Origin: Candidatus Marsarchaeota G2 archaeon ECH_B_1
GTDB lineage: Archaea; Thermoproteota; Thermoprotei_A; Marsarchaeales; Marsarchaeaceae
DNA: 51,592 nucleotides
NCBI GenBank assembly: GCA_003019535.1
Contig: NEXG01000005.1
Span: 1-51,592 of the forward strand
Direction: 5' to 3'
The position numbers were made by a program, and so were the translations under genes. Numbering within the stretch: the first letter of the stretch is position 1; each line of letters opens with the position of its first letter. The notes below the pieces were generated by a model. That model saw only the letters and a program-made list of their open reading frames with translations. It was not told the DNA's origin and ran no database searches. Positions 17,444-24,682 of the stretch are shown here, piece by piece.

Positions 17444-17470
17444 ACTGGGTAGATACCCAGTAATATAAGT
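17444..17470 (-). promoter_or_regulatory. Palindromic operator between TATA box and start of ATPase
   Basis: ACTGGGTA (17444-17451) and TACCCAGT (17454-17461) form a perfect inverted repeat with a 2-bp spacer. On the minus strand it follows the TATA-like ACTTATATT (17462-17470) directly and covers the region up to the expected RNA start. Position and symmetry fit a repressor site, possibly for the ATPase's own winged helix. Confidence 0.6.
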
Positions 17471-17505
17471 ATCTCCCTTTTAACTTCACGGGTGTTTAAG
17501 GGATC

Positions 17506-17851
17506 CTGTCCGGATAAGGCGTGAGGCGCTTTGCTACTTCAACCCTACCAGGCAAATCGAGCGAAGCGAGTATCCTGCCAAGGATGACACTCATGAATAG
17601 ATCGAAGCCAGTCCGGGTACCACCGCTTATCACGTGCACATACTCCAGAAGAAGGAGGCTTCTAAGCTCGAGAGCCATGACAAGCGCAGCGGGTGGAATA
17701 ACACCCACCTGTCCGGATAAGGTGATAGAAAAGCCCGTGGACGTGGGTATATTTGAAGCCATACTCATGTCTCTTTCCGATTCGCCTGTCTGGATAAGGC
17801 GAAGACCAAGAGCACATATTCGGTGAACTGGGCGAGCGTGTCCGGATAAGG
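17506..17851 (+). repeat. Four direct copies of an IS-end-like motif
   Basis: CTGTCCGGATAAGG occurs at 17506-17519 and 17709-17722, with near copies CTGTCTGGATAAGG (17786-17799) and GTGTCCGGATAAGG (17838-17851). Each is followed by CG or TG. All lie in one orientation. The first 13 bases are identical to the left end of the IS6-like element at 5032. No convincing gene lies between them. Confidence 0.7.
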
Positions 17852-17860
17852 TGAGTTAGA

Positions 17861-18536
17861 ATGTACCCCTCTGGTCGAATCTACTTGGTCTTCGTGGTTG
17901 GAGAAGCAGAGACACAGTAGGAAGAGGCACTACGGGAACCTGAGAGGGCTGTGGGCCTGGATGTAGGTCTCACGAGGCTTGCCGCACTCTCCGACGGTCG
18001 CTACTTAGAGAATCCGAGGCCGCTTGAGCGCTCCCTAGGGAAAATTAGAATAATACAGAAGAAGCTTTCCAAAAGGAAGCTCCTTTCGGGAATGGTTGGA
18101 GACCAAGAGGCGGCTCGCCGAGGAGTGCGAGCACTGGAAGGTTTTTAGGCGTGACCTATTCTCCAAGCTCGGCGCCCAACTCGCGGGGGAGTACGACCTC
18201 CTGGTTCTTGAGGACCTGGACACATAGCACTTGATCCAAGTGGGGGAGCAGTCTGGGGTGAGGAGGCGTAGGCTCCACGGCTCCGCGCTCTCAGAGCTCA
18301 GAGTGTGCCTGGAGTGGGTGTTCCAGGAGCGGGGTAAAACGGTTTTAGCTGTACGAGCCTACAGCACCTCCCGCGCGTGAATGCTTCCTTGGTTCTCCTG
18401 AAGAGGTCAGGGTGGGTGCCACCCCTCTCCCTGGTGCGCCTGCCTGCGGAGCTTCGCCCAATACCCCCCCACCAACCCTCCTTGGGGCTAAAGAAGGGGA
18501 GGCGTGGTGGGGCGTTGATTCGGGAAGCCCCCTCCG
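17861..18536 (+). pseudogene. TnpB (IS200/IS605-type RNA-guided nuclease) pseudogene
   Basis: Segments of the carboxy-terminal half of TnpB are spread over several frames. Visible: PSGRIYLVFVVEK, RuvC-I GLDVGLTRLAALSDGRYLEN with its Asp, IIQKKLSKRK, the RuvC-II Glu in LLVLEDLDT (interrupted by a stop right after), ERGKTVLAVRAYSTSR, and the terminal NASLVLLKRSGW. The last two are nearly fused at about 18376, so the zinc-ribbon segment (normally two CxxC pairs) and the final RuvC Asp are deleted. Several frameshifts and stops. No TnpA. The amino-terminal third is absent. Confidence 0.85.
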
Positions 18537-18551
18537 CCCGTGAGGGCGGGG
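18531..18551 (+). ncRNA. Right-end hairpin of the TnpB element (omega-RNA-type 3' end)
   Basis: CCGCCC (18534-18539), loop GTGA, GGGCGG (18544-18549), extended by CC/GG around one bulged T, directly after the TnpB carboxy-terminal coding region. IS200/IS605 elements end in such a hairpin, and their guide RNA overlaps this end. Whether any RNA is made from this dead copy is unknown. Confidence 0.45.
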
Positions 18552-18643
18552 TAGTCCACATTCTCAATCATGATGTTTTCCAAAGTGAGCCGTTATTCCT
18601 GAATTCATAATGTTAATCGAAATTACTTTTGATTTTTCGGTCA

Positions 18644-19036
18644 CTATTTTTTCGTGTTGGGTGGGTTTGGAGTTTTGAGTTTTGTAAAGCGTAGCACTAT
18701 GAATACCGTTGGGAAAACATAGAAGCCTAATATTTGAAGTGCGTCCAGCAGTGTTATTTTGGGTGTGGACCCGAAGTCTAGGAGTGCCCCTGTGTGTGCT
18801 GGTATTAGGGGTGAGGTGATGATTGAGAGGATGCCTAGTAGTGTTGAGATGTTGACTGCTACCCTATTCGCTCTGCGTACATACACGCTTAAGGCTATGA
18901 GTAGTGCGGCTATGACCCAGCCTCCCGTGACTGTTATGAGCGGTGCGAGGCTGTACACATAGAGTAGTAGGCCTCCTGCGAGTAGCGATAGGGCTGAGCC
19001 GACTAGTAGGGCTGCGAGTATGATCTCGGTTCTCAG
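18644..19036 (-). CDS. Small membrane protein, probable CTG start overlapping nreA stop
   Basis: From the first standard start (GTG 18958) the frame encodes 104 residues. The same open frame continues upstream with an obvious membrane helix, TEIILAALLVGSALSLLAGG, back to CTG at 19034-19036, which overlaps the nreA stop as CTGA. AGGTGA, a good Shine-Dalgarno, lies about 7 bases before it. There is no ATG, GTG or TTG between the upstream in-frame stop and this helix. I therefore favour a 130-residue protein with four membrane spans that is translationally coupled to nreA. Function unknown. Confidence 0.6.
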   Translation of the reverse strand: MRTEIILAALLVGSALSLLAGGLLLYVYSLAPLITVTGGWVIAALLIALSVYVRRANRVAVNISTLLGILSIITSPLIPAHTGALLDFGSTPKITLLDALQILGFYVFPTVFIVLRFTKLKTPNPPNTKK

Positions 19037-20370
19037 CGTGATTCACCTAGGAAGTCGTTTATGGTGCGTTGATGTATAACCTCGTCGAGTAGTCGTGCCT
19101 TCGTGAGCCACGTCCTAAGGGGGACACTGCTTTTTGACAACCCCTGAGTAACGGCTTCCATGGCGCTGCCGAACTTCTCGGGCGTCTGTCTGAATAGGCT
19201 TCTCACAGCCTCCCTAACACTCCAGACGCCCAGAGGCATCATGTACCCAGAGTGTATTTCGCGAAGCAGGACCACTCTACCCTTTCTCTCAAGCCTGAGC
19301 AGTCCCTCAGCCGCGGCGAGTCTCGCTGCGTAGTAGCATCCTCCAGGCTCCGCGTAGGTTGTTCTCCCACGCCAATCCTCCATGTCGCCCGTGAGCTCCG
19401 CGCCTGATCCACTAGGATTCCACACTGTTCTTGGCTGCCAGGCCTCAACCCACTCATACGCCCACTCTCCTGGGAAGATGAACCCGATATATGTGCTGCC
19501 AAGGTTCTCCAACACGTATAGACGTGTCTCACCAATCTCTGGTAGTTCGACCAACTGTCTGATGAGTTTCTCACTCAGAATCGTATCGACTGCTGTAATG
19601 CTCCAACGTGTGGGCACCAGCCTCCGCCTCCTCCCCTCACCCATCATGCCCACGCTGAAGGACTTCTGAATCCTGCTCACCTCGACGCCCCGCGAATAGA
19701 GGTCGATAACCGCCTGAGAGGCCTTAAGGTCGGCGTCGTAGTACACCCTCTCTATTCTACGGTCGGCGGATGACCCACCAATCTTCATGCCTTGGTAGGG
19801 GGCGGTTGGACCCATCGGCTCAACATCATCGCTCAGCGTTAACACCGCTCTGGGCGGCGACCTGAGCTCCAGCTCCGTGTCCACGGGTTTGGAGCTCAGC
19901 ACCAGCTCGTGTAGACGTATTAGGCTCTCAGATGGATCCGCCGCGTCATAAACGCTCAGCGCCCCAGTTGCCCTAAGCAGCTCAAACCTGAATCCCACTA
20001 TGGTATCCACACTCATGTTCAGCCACGACTCTGGGAGGTCGAACCTCCACGGATCGGGGTGCGCCGATACGAGCGGGCCTACGTACACCTTAGGATAACC
20101 CACCCGCCCCACGAATACACCGGGGGGAGAAGCACCCGAGAAGCGGTTCCCAGCAGTGGTGAATGAGCCAGCGTGTTTGGCTAGCTGGGCTGCCTTGATA
20201 AGTATGGGACAACGCGGCCTACCGCAGAGCATCTTGGAAGCCCTGCAGCTGAGGCACATCTCCGCTGAGGGGTTCATCACGAATCTGACGGCTGACGCGC
20301 CCCCCGGCATACCCGAAATCAGACTCTTGGGGAGGACGTCAGCAAGCCACTGCAACGCTTCTCCAGACAA
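19033..20370 (-). CDS. nreA: DNA repair protein NreA
   Basis: Archaeal Nre family protein, linked in other archaea to DNA damage repair. The amino-terminal zinc site is visible as CLSC (39-42) and CGRPRC (49-54), followed by the family block SGASPPGVFVGRVGYPKVYV. The body is a mixed alpha/beta domain with no other motif I can name. The carboxy end QRTINDFL (434-441) is a clear PIP box for PCNA, as known for this family. TTG start at 20370. It overlaps the downstream small membrane gene by 4 bp. 445 residues, a normal length. Confidence 0.93.
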   Translation of the reverse strand: MSGEALQWLADVLPKSLISGMPGGASAVRFVMNPSAEMCLSCRASKMLCGRPRCPILIKAAQLAKHAGSFTTAGNRFSGASPPGVFVGRVGYPKVYVGPLVSAHPDPWRFDLPESWLNMSVDTIVGFRFELLRATGALSVYDAADPSESLIRLHELVLSSKPVDTELELRSPPRAVLTLSDDVEPMGPTAPYQGMKIGGSSADRRIERVYYDADLKASQAVIDLYSRGVEVSRIQKSFSVGMMGEGRRRRLVPTRWSITAVDTILSEKLIRQLVELPEIGETRLYVLENLGSTYIGFIFPGEWAYEWVEAWQPRTVWNPSGSGAELTGDMEDWRGRTTYAEPGGCYYAARLAAAEGLLRLERKGRVVLLREIHSGYMMPLGVWSVREAVRSLFRQTPEKFGSAMEAVTQGLSKSSVPLRTWLTKARLLDEVIHQRTINDFLGESR

Positions 20371-20520
20371 TGCTTGGGTCGAATAATTTAGGCTGCGGGT
20401 GTAATAAAAAGGTGGTTACTATTATCATCATAATGCTACACGTATACTCGTCATCATAGTGATAGAGGTGTGGACCGTAAACCACAACGAAGCGCTCTTG
20501 GCCCGAACAGCTTGTCTTGA

Positions 20521-21201
20521 TCACATTTTCTGCTGTAGTAGGAGCTGTGCCATACGCTCTAACTGGAGCACTGATATGTCTAGGGTGGACTGATACTGGA
20601 GTATAGCTATGGTTGTATTTGACCAGGCGAGGACGGTGTAAGCGTAGTAGTTTGCACCGTTTATTGTAACCGTGGTATAGTAGACCATGTAGGGCGTGTT
20701 TCCAAGGTGCCCACAGTAGGTTTCCTGTGGGTTCGCGATATAGTTCTCACATATCGCGCCGAAGAGTGTCGTGTTCGCGTAGGATAGCACGGATCTGAGG
20801 TTGTTCGATGGCTTAACGATCACGACGCCGATCGAGGAGTACTGGAGTGTTAAATTGGATATTACGTAGGATGTGTTCGGATCAGTGTTATCGTTGATTG
20901 AAGGGAAAACCCCCACTACACCTCTTTCTAACTCATCCGTCGTGGTGTTGAAGCCACCCTTCAAATTGTACACTGTGAACCCTGATAGGGGTTTCTGGTA
21001 CACCACTGTGGGGATAAGCCTGATCTCGTTGAATGTGGAGGGCACACCGCGTGTGAGCACATACTCCCCCTGCCTCAGATATGTTGCGCGCATATACAGG
21101 GCGAAGCCCAACACCACTACTATTATCAGGATAACTGAGAAGATAATCACCCGAGTATCAATTGGATGACTGGCTTCCTGCATACTCTTGTCGGACACCA
21201 A
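20521..21201 (-). CDS. Signal-anchored extracellular protein of unknown function
   Basis: A 226-residue protein with one amino-terminal membrane anchor (VIIFSVILIIVVVLGFALYM, about 19-38) and a Thr/Ser/Asn/Tyr-rich extracellular domain with several N-glycosylation sequons (NTT, NTS, NLT). Two cysteines (ICENY and TYCGH) could form a disulfide. The start is TTG 21201 or GTG 21198. The gene lies on the same strand upstream of nreA with a 150-bp gap. No family recognised. Confidence 0.65.
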   Translation of the reverse strand: MVSDKSMQEASHPIDTRVIIFSVILIIVVVLGFALYMRATYLRQGEYVLTRGVPSTFNEIRLIPTVVYQKPLSGFTVYNLKGGFNTTTDELERGVVGVFPSINDNTDPNTSYVISNLTLQYSSIGVVIVKPSNNLRSVLSYANTTLFGAICENYIANPQETYCGHLGNTPYMVYYTTVTINGANYYAYTVLAWSNTTIAILQYQSTLDISVLQLERMAQLLLQQKM

Positions 21202-21940
21202 AAAGGAATCTCCGTGGTATGCTATATGGATTCCCGAACACTGGAGGGCTGCGAACCCCGTAGACGGATATTTCTAGGAGGCATGGAGGTGCAGAAGGGT
21301 TGGGAAAAGCTCACTTCTTGGTGGGGCTTCCAACCAAATGTTGGTGCGGGCATCCCGAAAACCCTAGTTTGGCGGCCTAAGGGTTTCACTCCACGTAGGC
21401 GTACATAGATATGCGTCCGCATATCCATCGTACGCGTAGTGGAGCTTGGGCTTCAGCGCATTATTTAGGGAGCTCACGGATTCATCGGGTTACCTCTACT
21501 CCGCTCCACCCCCCGTGTCGGGGCGCACCCACCCCTGCGTCATCGCCGAGTGACTTGGGGGAAGCGCCCTCCATCTTCAGCTTTAGGTCTACTCGCCCCT
21601 CCGTGCTGATGCGTGTACCCGCACACATGAGGTCTTGGGTCTCTGGTCGCTATTATCACCCTACTGCCCACGCACCCAGAAATGCCGCACCATATTTTTG
21701 TATTTAAACCTCTAGTTTGAAACTGATGGCTACGGCGCTTTGATCAGCATTAGCTAGTTTCTTGGTGTTGGTTCCTTTCTGGCCGCCGCAAATCCTCCCA
21801 TAATGTTAGGGCAAACTCAGGTAGCGTGTCAATTCTCGTGGTATAATCGAAATAAAATGGTTAGTCTATAGATTTGAGAGAGAAGAGTGTTTCTATGCGT
21901 CTTAATACTCCCAGACAATTATTTTCTTTTTATGGGTATT
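21202..21940. other. 740-bp intergenic region with one strong palindrome
   Basis: No gene supported. It contains the 56-bp near-perfect palindrome listed separately (21389-21444). The short frames on both strands look like noise. Confidence 0.5.
21389..21444. repeat. 56-bp near-perfect palindrome
   Basis: The arms start CTCCAC / GTGGAG at the outside and end GATATGCG / CGCATATC at the centre around TC, with GCGTAC / GTACGC in the middle. About 24 base pairs form, with two mismatches and one bulge. Not similar to the MITE family. Could form a cruciform, an RNA hairpin or a protein-binding site. Confidence 0.7.
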
Positions 21941-23101
21941 TCACGCTTGCTCGTTTTGGTTTAGTGCTTTGACCAGTCTGTTTACTCCTTCGGGTATGAG
22001 TGATTTGTCCACTGGTCCTATGCTTAGGCGTATGTTTGTGTGGCCTGTGTTGTCGAAGTAGAATTCGGATGCTGGGACGAATGCTACGCCGAGTTTGACC
22101 GCTTTGAGGAGGAGCTCTTCGGCGTATGTGTTTGTGTTTACGAGGCAGAAGAAGCCGTCTTGTGGTTGGTAGATGGGTTCGAGTCCGTTTTCGCGTAGTG
22201 ATTCGAGCATTAGGCGCATCTTTGATGCGTAGTGCTCTCTGAGGTCTCCAAGCTTGGATTGTATTAGGCCTGACTCGAGTATTTTGGCGGTGACCAGCTG
22301 GTTCACGGTTGAGGTGGAGAAGTCCATCTGTTCTAGGTCTCTGAGTTTCTCGGCGAGTGCGTGGCTGGTTGTGAGCACGAAGCCGATCCTGAGCCCCGGC
22401 GCGAGCGCCTTGCTGAGGCTGCCCACGTAAACCACGTTTTCTGGTGACATGCTGTAGAGTGTGCGTGTAGGTTTTGAGATCGGCCTGTATGGGTCGTCTT
22501 CAATTATTGTGAATCCGTACTTTTGGGCTAGCTCGACTAGGTGTTTTCTTCTTTCTTCACTCATTGTGACGCCTAAGGGGTTGTGGGCTGTTGGAACCGT
22601 GTAGAGGAGTTTTGGCGGTGACTTCCTCGTCTTCAGCCTAGACTCAAGTATACTCGTTTGTATTCCTTGGTCATCCACCGCCACGGGTTCGCCTTGAGGG
22701 GAGTAGAAAAGGAATGAGTTCATCGTCTCCACGAATGTAGGGTTCTCATGAACGTAGGCGTCTTGGGCTGAGAGGAGCGCTGCGCAAAGCTGTGTTATAG
22801 CGTGCTGAGCCCCACTTGTTACAATGATTTCTCCCCCACCTATATCCAGCGTGGCGCACCACTTCTTGAGCTGGTGTATGAGCTGGTCGAGTCCACCTGC
22901 ACCGGGGTAGAAAAACGACTTGGCACCGTACTCCTCTATTATTTGAGTGTAAGCCTCTCTGAGTTTTTCCAATGGTATGAGGCTCGGGTCGGGTGATCCG
23001 CCTGCTAGGTTGATTGTGCCCTGTCCAATGAGTGCTGAAACCCTCTCGATGGGTGACCTCTTAACCCTCATCGCGCTTGGTGTAAACATTGGAGCCGTCA
23101 T
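21941..23101 (-). CDS. PLP-dependent aminotransferase (class I/II, LysN/MocR-like)
   Basis: Fold-type I aminotransferase acting on an amino acid and 2-oxoacid pair in the cytoplasm. Visible: INLAGGSPDPSLIP, IIVTSGAQHAI, PTAHNPLGVTMS, EDDPYRPI and the PLP lysine in GSLSKALAPGLRIGF; the carboxy-terminal Arg is in HTNIRLSIG. The sequence resembles 2-aminoadipate/aromatic aminotransferases of archaea. A longer frame begins at 23194, but ATG 23101 overlaps the upstream methyltransferase stop as ATGA and leads directly into FTPSAMRVKRSP, the usual amino end, giving 386 residues. Co-translated with the methyltransferase. Substrate not assignable. Confidence 0.92.
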   Translation of the reverse strand: MTAPMFTPSAMRVKRSPIERVSALIGQGTINLAGGSPDPSLIPLEKLREAYTQIIEEYGAKSFFYPGAGGLDQLIHQLKKWCATLDIGGGEIIVTSGAQHAITQLCAALLSAQDAYVHENPTFVETMNSFLFYSPQGEPVAVDDQGIQTSILESRLKTRKSPPKLLYTVPTAHNPLGVTMSEERRKHLVELAQKYGFTIIEDDPYRPISKPTRTLYSMSPENVVYVGSLSKALAPGLRIGFVLTTSHALAEKLRDLEQMDFSTSTVNQLVTAKILESGLIQSKLGDLREHYASKMRLMLESLRENGLEPIYQPQDGFFCLVNTNTYAEELLLKAVKLGVAFVPASEFYFDNTGHTNIRLSIGPVDKSLIPEGVNRLVKALNQNEQA

Positions 23102-23820
23102 CTCCACGCCTTCAGCATCATGCACATGTCGTCCACTAGGTGTGTGAGGGGGGTGTTTAAGCGTTTGGCGAATTCTTCTGGGGCCTGTGTCCAATCACAG
23201 TTGTCTATGAGTATTGCACCCCTATCCATGTGGGTCCAGGTGAGTGTTAGCTCTGAGTGCACGTTTGTATATGTGTGCTCCCCGTCATGGAGGAATAGCT
23301 GTATCTTCTCGTCTTTGAGTGAATCGAAGAATGGTCCTAGCAGCTTCTTTGAGTCGCCCACGTGCAGCACCCACTTCTTCTTTAATTCTTCAGGTATGAT
23401 GAAACCCACTGGGTAGGCTTGCTGCTCGTCCCCGTACTTGGCACCCAAGTCGAAAGAATGCAGAACTCCACTTTCAAGTCCGCTCAGGATGAACGTGGTG
23501 GACACACCCGAGCCCACACCCGTCTCAACAGCGAACCGCGGATTCAGAAGACGCGTCACACAGTAGAGTGCGACCCGTTCGTGCTTACTGATAGCCCAGA
23601 GTCTGCGGCCACCCAGCTTCAGCTCTAAAGCCGAGTTAATCTCTTCAGCCTCACGAGCAAAATTTTCAACGGTCGTCAGAGGAGCTTTAAACGCTGAAGC
23701 TATGAGCTGGAGGTAACCCATAACAAAGCGGTGCGTATCATGTTTTTGAGGCTTTCTAAATCCGGGTAGAAATAACAGGATAGTTGCCATAGAGGCCTGC
23801 TTGACGGTTGTCTGCTCCAT
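23098..23820 (-). CDS. Class I SAM-dependent methyltransferase
   Basis: Rossmann-fold methyltransferase of the type that includes cephalosporin-hydroxylase-like and Methyltransf_24 proteins. Motif I is VETGVGSGVSTTFIL, with an acidic second-strand segment LHSFDLGAKYGD and the FLHDGEHTYTNVHSEL stretch typical of the group; ILIDNCDW follows. I prefer ATG 23820, because a TTG at 23874 lies inside the shared TATA region; this gives 240 residues. Translationally coupled (ATGA) to the aminotransferase, which suggests one pathway, for example modification of an amino acid or small metabolite. Transcribed divergently from an HTH-10 regulator. Confidence 0.8.
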   Translation of the reverse strand: MEQTTVKQASMATILLFLPGFRKPQKHDTHRFVMGYLQLIASAFKAPLTTVENFAREAEEINSALELKLGGRRLWAISKHERVALYCVTRLLNPRFAVETGVGSGVSTTFILSGLESGVLHSFDLGAKYGDEQQAYPVGFIIPEELKKKWVLHVGDSKKLLGPFFDSLKDEKIQLFLHDGEHTYTNVHSELTLTWTHMDRGAILIDNCDWTQAPEEFAKRLNTPLTHLVDDMCMMLKAWR

Positions 23821-23872
23821 CGAAGGCGGGAGCTTACCTCTGATTCCTCTTCTCGCTTGGTGGATTGGGAAC

Positions 23873-23881
23873 AAATATATT
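23873..23881. promoter_or_regulatory. Shared palindromic TATA element for divergent genes
   Basis: AATATATT at about 23874-23881 is symmetric and could act in both directions. On the plus strand it lies about 24 bp before GTG 23901, giving a leaderless start for the HTH-10 gene; on the minus strand it would start RNA near 23852, some 30 nt before ATG 23820. Confidence 0.45.
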
Positions 23882-23900
23882 CTACTTGTATCATCCTCTG

Positions 23901-24650
23901 GTGGTGCGTGAGTTGTACAGGATAACTTTGGGATTAAAACACGAGTTGCCGTTCGCCAACCTATCCCGCCGGTTTCCCCGGGTGCTGGTGTATCGCTGGT
24001 GTAACTCCACCGTCGACTATTTAGAGGTTGACTGCCGGTCGAATACGTGCGCTGATGTGTCGGGTTGGTTGAATACCTATTCTTCTCAGAGCGGCTTCGA
24101 ATTGGTGTATGAATACACGTCGCCTACCCACATGAGCGTGATAGTGAACTGCAGGTGCAACGCTCAGAACAGCACTCTCAGGCTGGCTGAGAGCTACAGT
24201 TGCCTGTGGGTTGCGCCCGTAACCTACTTGGGTGGGGAGGAGTCGTTTGACTTGCTCGTTTTCGACTATGATAGGTTTCAGAAACTCTTCAATGAATACG
24301 AAAGGCTGGGTGATGCGGTTGTGAAGAGAAAGGTATATGTGCCCACAAACACTCTTAGGGATTCGTTCGCCGTGAGCCTTAGCTCACTCTTCTCATCACT
24401 AACACAGCGTCAGATAAGGGTGCTCGAAGAGGCCATGACGAGGGGCTATTACGAAGTGCCTAGGAGGACCTCCATTAAGCAGATAGCGGCCGCGCTTGGC
24501 TTAAGTGAGTCCACAACCCAAGAGCATCTTAGCAGGGCTGAAGCCAAGGTTGTGAGGGCGATAGCGCCCTATCTCAGGCTCTATGCGCGCACCCCTCAGC
24601 TCAGCGATGAACCGGCTGTGCAGGGGGTGCGGGAGGGGTATGAGCAATAA
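23901..24650 (+). CDS. HTH-10 (bacterio-opsin activator type) transcription regulator
   Basis: The carboxy-terminal DNA-binding domain is unmistakable: LTQRQIRVLEEAMTRGYYEV, PRRTSIKQIAAALGLSESTT, then QEHLSRAEAKVVRAI. The amino-terminal two thirds is a cysteine-containing domain (LEVDCRSNTC, NCRCNAQN, SYSCLWV) with the alternating beta pattern seen in sensor regions of archaeal HTH-10 proteins; the cysteines could sense redox or metal. The start is GTG 23901, set by the TATA spacing; a TTG at 23865 would add 12 residues but lies in the promoter. Divergent from the methyltransferase-aminotransferase pair, its most likely target. Confidence 0.88.
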   Translation: MVRELYRITLGLKHELPFANLSRRFPRVLVYRWCNSTVDYLEVDCRSNTCADVSGWLNTYSSQSGFELVYEYTSPTHMSVIVNCRCNAQNSTLRLAESYSCLWVAPVTYLGGEESFDLLVFDYDRFQKLFNEYERLGDAVVKRKVYVPTNTLRDSFAVSLSSLFSSLTQRQIRVLEEAMTRGYYEVPRRTSIKQIAAALGLSESTTQEHLSRAEAKVVRAIAPYLRLYARTPQLSDEPAVQGVREGYEQ

Positions 24651-24682
24651 GCTAAAAGCATCTTCCAGCATATATATGTTTG

